Part shown: piece after piece, positions 62,135 through 64,000 of the stretch | Layout: every line of letters begins with the position of its first letter | How positions within the stretch are numbered: the stretch's first letter is position 1 | Source: Jeongeupia wiesaeckerbachi | GTDB lineage: Bacteria; Pseudomonadota; Gammaproteobacteria; Burkholderiales; Chitinibacteraceae | Length of the DNA: 64,000 bases | NCBI RefSeq assembly: GCF_050916355.1 | Contig: NZ_CP136946.1 | Span: forward strand, 3,410,001 to 3,474,000 | Direction of reading: 5' to 3' | Made by a program: the position numbers and the translations under genes | Notes under the pieces: model-generated | What the model saw: the letters and a program-made list of their open reading frames with translations, nothing else | Database searches by the model: none | Told to the model about the DNA's origin: nothing

Positions 62135-63604
62135 ATGCGCATCGTTCAGAAAGCTCTCACTTTCGACGACGTCCTCCTCGTCCCGGCCCACTCCACCGTG
62201 ATGCCGCGCGATGTCAGTCTCTCGACCCAGCTCACCCGCAACATCCGCCTGAATCTGCCACTGCTGTCCGCCGCCATGGACACCGTGACCGAGTCGCGCC
62301 TTGCCATTGCCATGGCACAGGAAGGTGGTATGGGTATCGTGCACAAGAACATGACGCCCAAAGCGCAGGCGTTCGAAGTTTCCAAGGTCAAGCGTTACGA
62401 ATCGGGCATCGTCAAAGACCCGGTCACCGTGCGCCCGGACATGCTGGTCCGCGACGTCCTCGCGCTGACCCGCCAACACAAGATTTCCGGCCTGCCGGTG
62501 CTCGACGCACAGGGCCAGGTTGTCGGCATCGTCACCAACCGCGACATCCGTTTCGAATCGCGTCTGGACGTGCCGGTCAGCTCGATAATGACCCCGAAAG
62601 AGCGACTGATCACCGTCAAGGAAGGCGCCAGCATCGACGAAGCGCGCAACCTGATGCACGAACACCGCCTTGAGCGCGTGCTGGTCGTCGACGACAGCTT
62701 CAAACTCAAGGGCCTGATCACCGTCAAGGACATCATCAAGACCAGCGAACACCCGCTCGCCGCCAAGGACGAGCAGGGCCGCCTGCGTGTCGGCGCGGCC
62801 GTCGGCGTCGGCGAAGGCACTGACGAGCGCGTTGCCTTGCTGGCCGAAGCCGGCGTCGACGTCATTGTCGTCGACACCGCCCACGGCCACAGCCAGGGCG
62901 TGATCGACCGCGTACGCTGGGTCAAGCAGAATTTCCCGCACATCCAGGTCATCGGCGGCAACATCGCCACCGCCGCCGCCGCACTCGCACTGGTCGAAGC
63001 CGGCGCCGATGCGGTCAAGGTCGGTATCGGCCCGGGCTCGATCTGCACCACGCGTATCGTTGCCGGTGTCGGCGTCCCGCAAATTTCGGCCGTCGCCAAC
63101 GTTGCCGAAGCGCTCGCCAAGCACGGCGTGCCGCTGATCGCCGACGGCGGTATCCGCTTTTCGGGTGATATTGCCAAGGCCATCGCCGCCGGCGCCAACT
63201 GCGTGATGCTCGGCGGCCTGTTCGCCGGCACCGAAGAGGCACCGGGCGATGTCGAGCTGTACCAGGGCCGCAGCTACAAGAGCTACCGCGGCATGGGCTC
63301 GCTCGGCGCCATGGCCGGCAGCAACGGTTCGTCCGACCGTTACTTCCAGGACAACGTCAACAACGCCGACAAGCTGGTCCCGGAAGGCATCGAAGGCCGC
63401 GTCCCGTACAAGGGCCCGCTGACCGCGATCGTGCACCAGTTGATGGGCGGCCTGCGCTCGTCGATGGGCTACCTCGGTTGCGCGACGATTGACGACGTTC
63501 ACGCCAAGGCCGAATTCGTCGAAATCACCGCCTCGGGTATCCGTGAATCGCATGTGCACGATGTGCAGATCACCAAGGAAGCACCAAACTACCGGATGGA
63601 GTAA
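62135..63604 (+). CDS. guaB: IMP dehydrogenase
   Basis: A 489-residue IMP dehydrogenase, oxidising IMP to XMP as the first step to GMP. ALTFDDVLLVPAHSTV opens the TIM barrel; two CBS domains are inserted at about 95-205 (KHKISGLPVL-type: QHKISGLPVLDAQG; LERVLVVDDSFKLKG); the catalytic loop GIGPGSICTTRI has Cys304 at the expected place, and YRGMGSLGAM is the flap region. The start at 62135 (MRIVQKALTF) is preferred to a GTG 7 codons upstream. A terminator follows within 80 bp, so guaA is not co-transcribed. Confidence 0.98.
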   Translation: MRIVQKALTFDDVLLVPAHSTVMPRDVSLSTQLTRNIRLNLPLLSAAMDTVTESRLAIAMAQEGGMGIVHKNMTPKAQAFEVSKVKRYESGIVKDPVTVRPDMLVRDVLALTRQHKISGLPVLDAQGQVVGIVTNRDIRFESRLDVPVSSIMTPKERLITVKEGASIDEARNLMHEHRLERVLVVDDSFKLKGLITVKDIIKTSEHPLAAKDEQGRLRVGAAVGVGEGTDERVALLAEAGVDVIVVDTAHGHSQGVIDRVRWVKQNFPHIQVIGGNIATAAAALALVEAGADAVKVGIGPGSICTTRIVAGVGVPQISAVANVAEALAKHGVPLIADGGIRFSGDIAKAIAAGANCVMLGGLFAGTEEAPGDVELYQGRSYKSYRGMGSLGAMAGSNGSSDRYFQDNVNNADKLVPEGIEGRVPYKGPLTAIVHQLMGGLRSSMGYLGCATIDDVHAKAEFVEITASGIRESHVHDVQITKEAPNYRME

Positions 63605-63647
63605 GGATTACCGTCCGAGGCGTTCCAAGCGGCTCCGGAAAATCCGT

Positions 63648-63682
63648 CAAACCCCGCACCGTTACTCGGTTGCGGGGTTTTT
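63648..63682 (+). terminator. Intrinsic terminator of guaB
   Basis: AAACCCCGCA-CCG pairs with CGG-TTGCGGGGTTT around TTACT, followed by a T-run; it starts 44 bp past the guaB stop. Confidence 0.92.
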
Positions 63683-63836
63683 TAATGCCCCCGCACCGTC
63701 CGGGGGACACCAGCCCATCCAGCCCAAATGCCCCCTGTTTGTCAGTCCCCTGTTCTACGGGAAAAAGTAGGGGCAACCGACCAGCAATATCCGAAAGCAA
63801 AGTCCTATCGCCGTACCAGACGCTCAAACATAAAAA

Positions 63837-63859
63837 AGACGGCGCCCTAGGCGCCGTCT
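63837..63859 (-). terminator. Intrinsic terminator of the TonB-dependent receptor gene
   Basis: A perfect 10-bp stem (63837-63846 with 63850-63859) and 3-nt loop, followed on the minus strand by six T residues, 31 bp beyond the receptor stop. Confidence 0.9.
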
Positions 63860-63889
63860 ACGTGCTTCGATGCAAGCGCATCGGCCGAC

Positions 63890-64000
63890 TTAGAAGTTCA
63901 CCTCGGCGCTCACACGGAAGGTCCGCGGTGCCCCCTGGGTCAAGGTGCCCCAGTCGCCGCTGCTCAACCAGTATTTCTCGTTGGTGAGGTTGTCGATGTT
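63890..64000 (-). CDS. TonB-dependent receptor, C-terminal end only
   Basis: The last 36 codons and the stop of a gene entering from the right edge. They read NIDNLTNEKYWLSSG and end GAPRTFRVSAEVNF, the typical last two strands of a TonB-dependent outer-membrane receptor with its terminal aromatic residue, most like siderophore receptors. The substrate and plug domain lie outside the window. It has its own terminator. Confidence 0.88.
   Translation of the reverse strand, partial: NIDNLTNEKYWLSSGDWGTLTQGAPRTFRVSAEVNF

Overview
The window is a 64 kb piece of a GC-rich (roughly 60-65% by eye) Gram-negative chromosome. The synteny block ndk-rlmN-pilW-rodZ-ispG-hisS-yfgM-bamB-der-hfq-hflX-hflK-hflC-DUF2065-hisZ-purA, the DUF3460 gene, the separate monofunctional relA and the type II secretion genes are typical of Betaproteobacteria. 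The gene content resembles Neisseriales (Chromobacteriaceae/Chitinibacteraceae type), but the genus is inferred from family knowledge and was not tested.

Region by region. 1-4.5 kb: the end of an M48 peptidase gene, phhB, rsgA, a DUF2062 membrane protein and relA. 4.5-9.2 kb: a four-gene minus-strand efflux operon (AI-2E-type permease, outer-membrane lipoprotein, HlyD adaptor, DUF2955/FUSC inner-membrane protein). 9.5-13 kb: a Cache-type chemoreceptor and pyruvate kinase, with two strong terminators and a possible small RNA between them. 13.6-18.7 kb: a lysophospholipid recycling operon (CREST-superfamily hydrolase, aas, lplT), divergent from an XRE regulator with two inverted repeats in the shared promoter region.

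18.7-27.8 kb is an accessory island at a tRNA-Arg(CCT) gene. Two decayed integrase fragments lie on either side of the tRNA and read away from it. The island carries a partial Rhs copy, a small Sec-secreted Rhs protein with a variable C-terminal toxin-like tail followed by an immunity-like gene, a degraded Cys-rich gene with a Val-Pro-Thr-Pro linker, an AT-richer orphan gene, a small putative Cys/His hydrolase (NCYGYA motif) and several orphan small genes. Inside the Rhs gene, ten perfect hexamers encode an Ala-Tyr tract just before the core/toxin junction. This island is the best candidate for undescribed biology in the window.

27.8-42.9 kb: a DUF2845 protein; type II secretion pseudopilin genes gspG-H-I-J-K behind gspF and a Yip1-like gene; purU; trmL; a secreted ParB-like protein; a membrane-TPR protein; a rhomboid protease; a truncated haemoglobin overlapping purT; DUF3460; hisN; and a pair of bacterioferritin genes whose active sites are complementary (one keeps the haem ligand, the other the ferroxidase site), with Fur-like sites and bfd.

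43-64 kb: conserved housekeeping genes for purine and histidine metabolism, membrane protease control (HflKC), ribosome and outer-membrane assembly, isoprenoid synthesis, cell shape and pili. These are followed by a SPOR protein, a rubredoxin-reductase-like flavoprotein, an oxyR-dsbB pair that overlaps by 4 bp, guaB, and the last codons of a TonB-dependent receptor.
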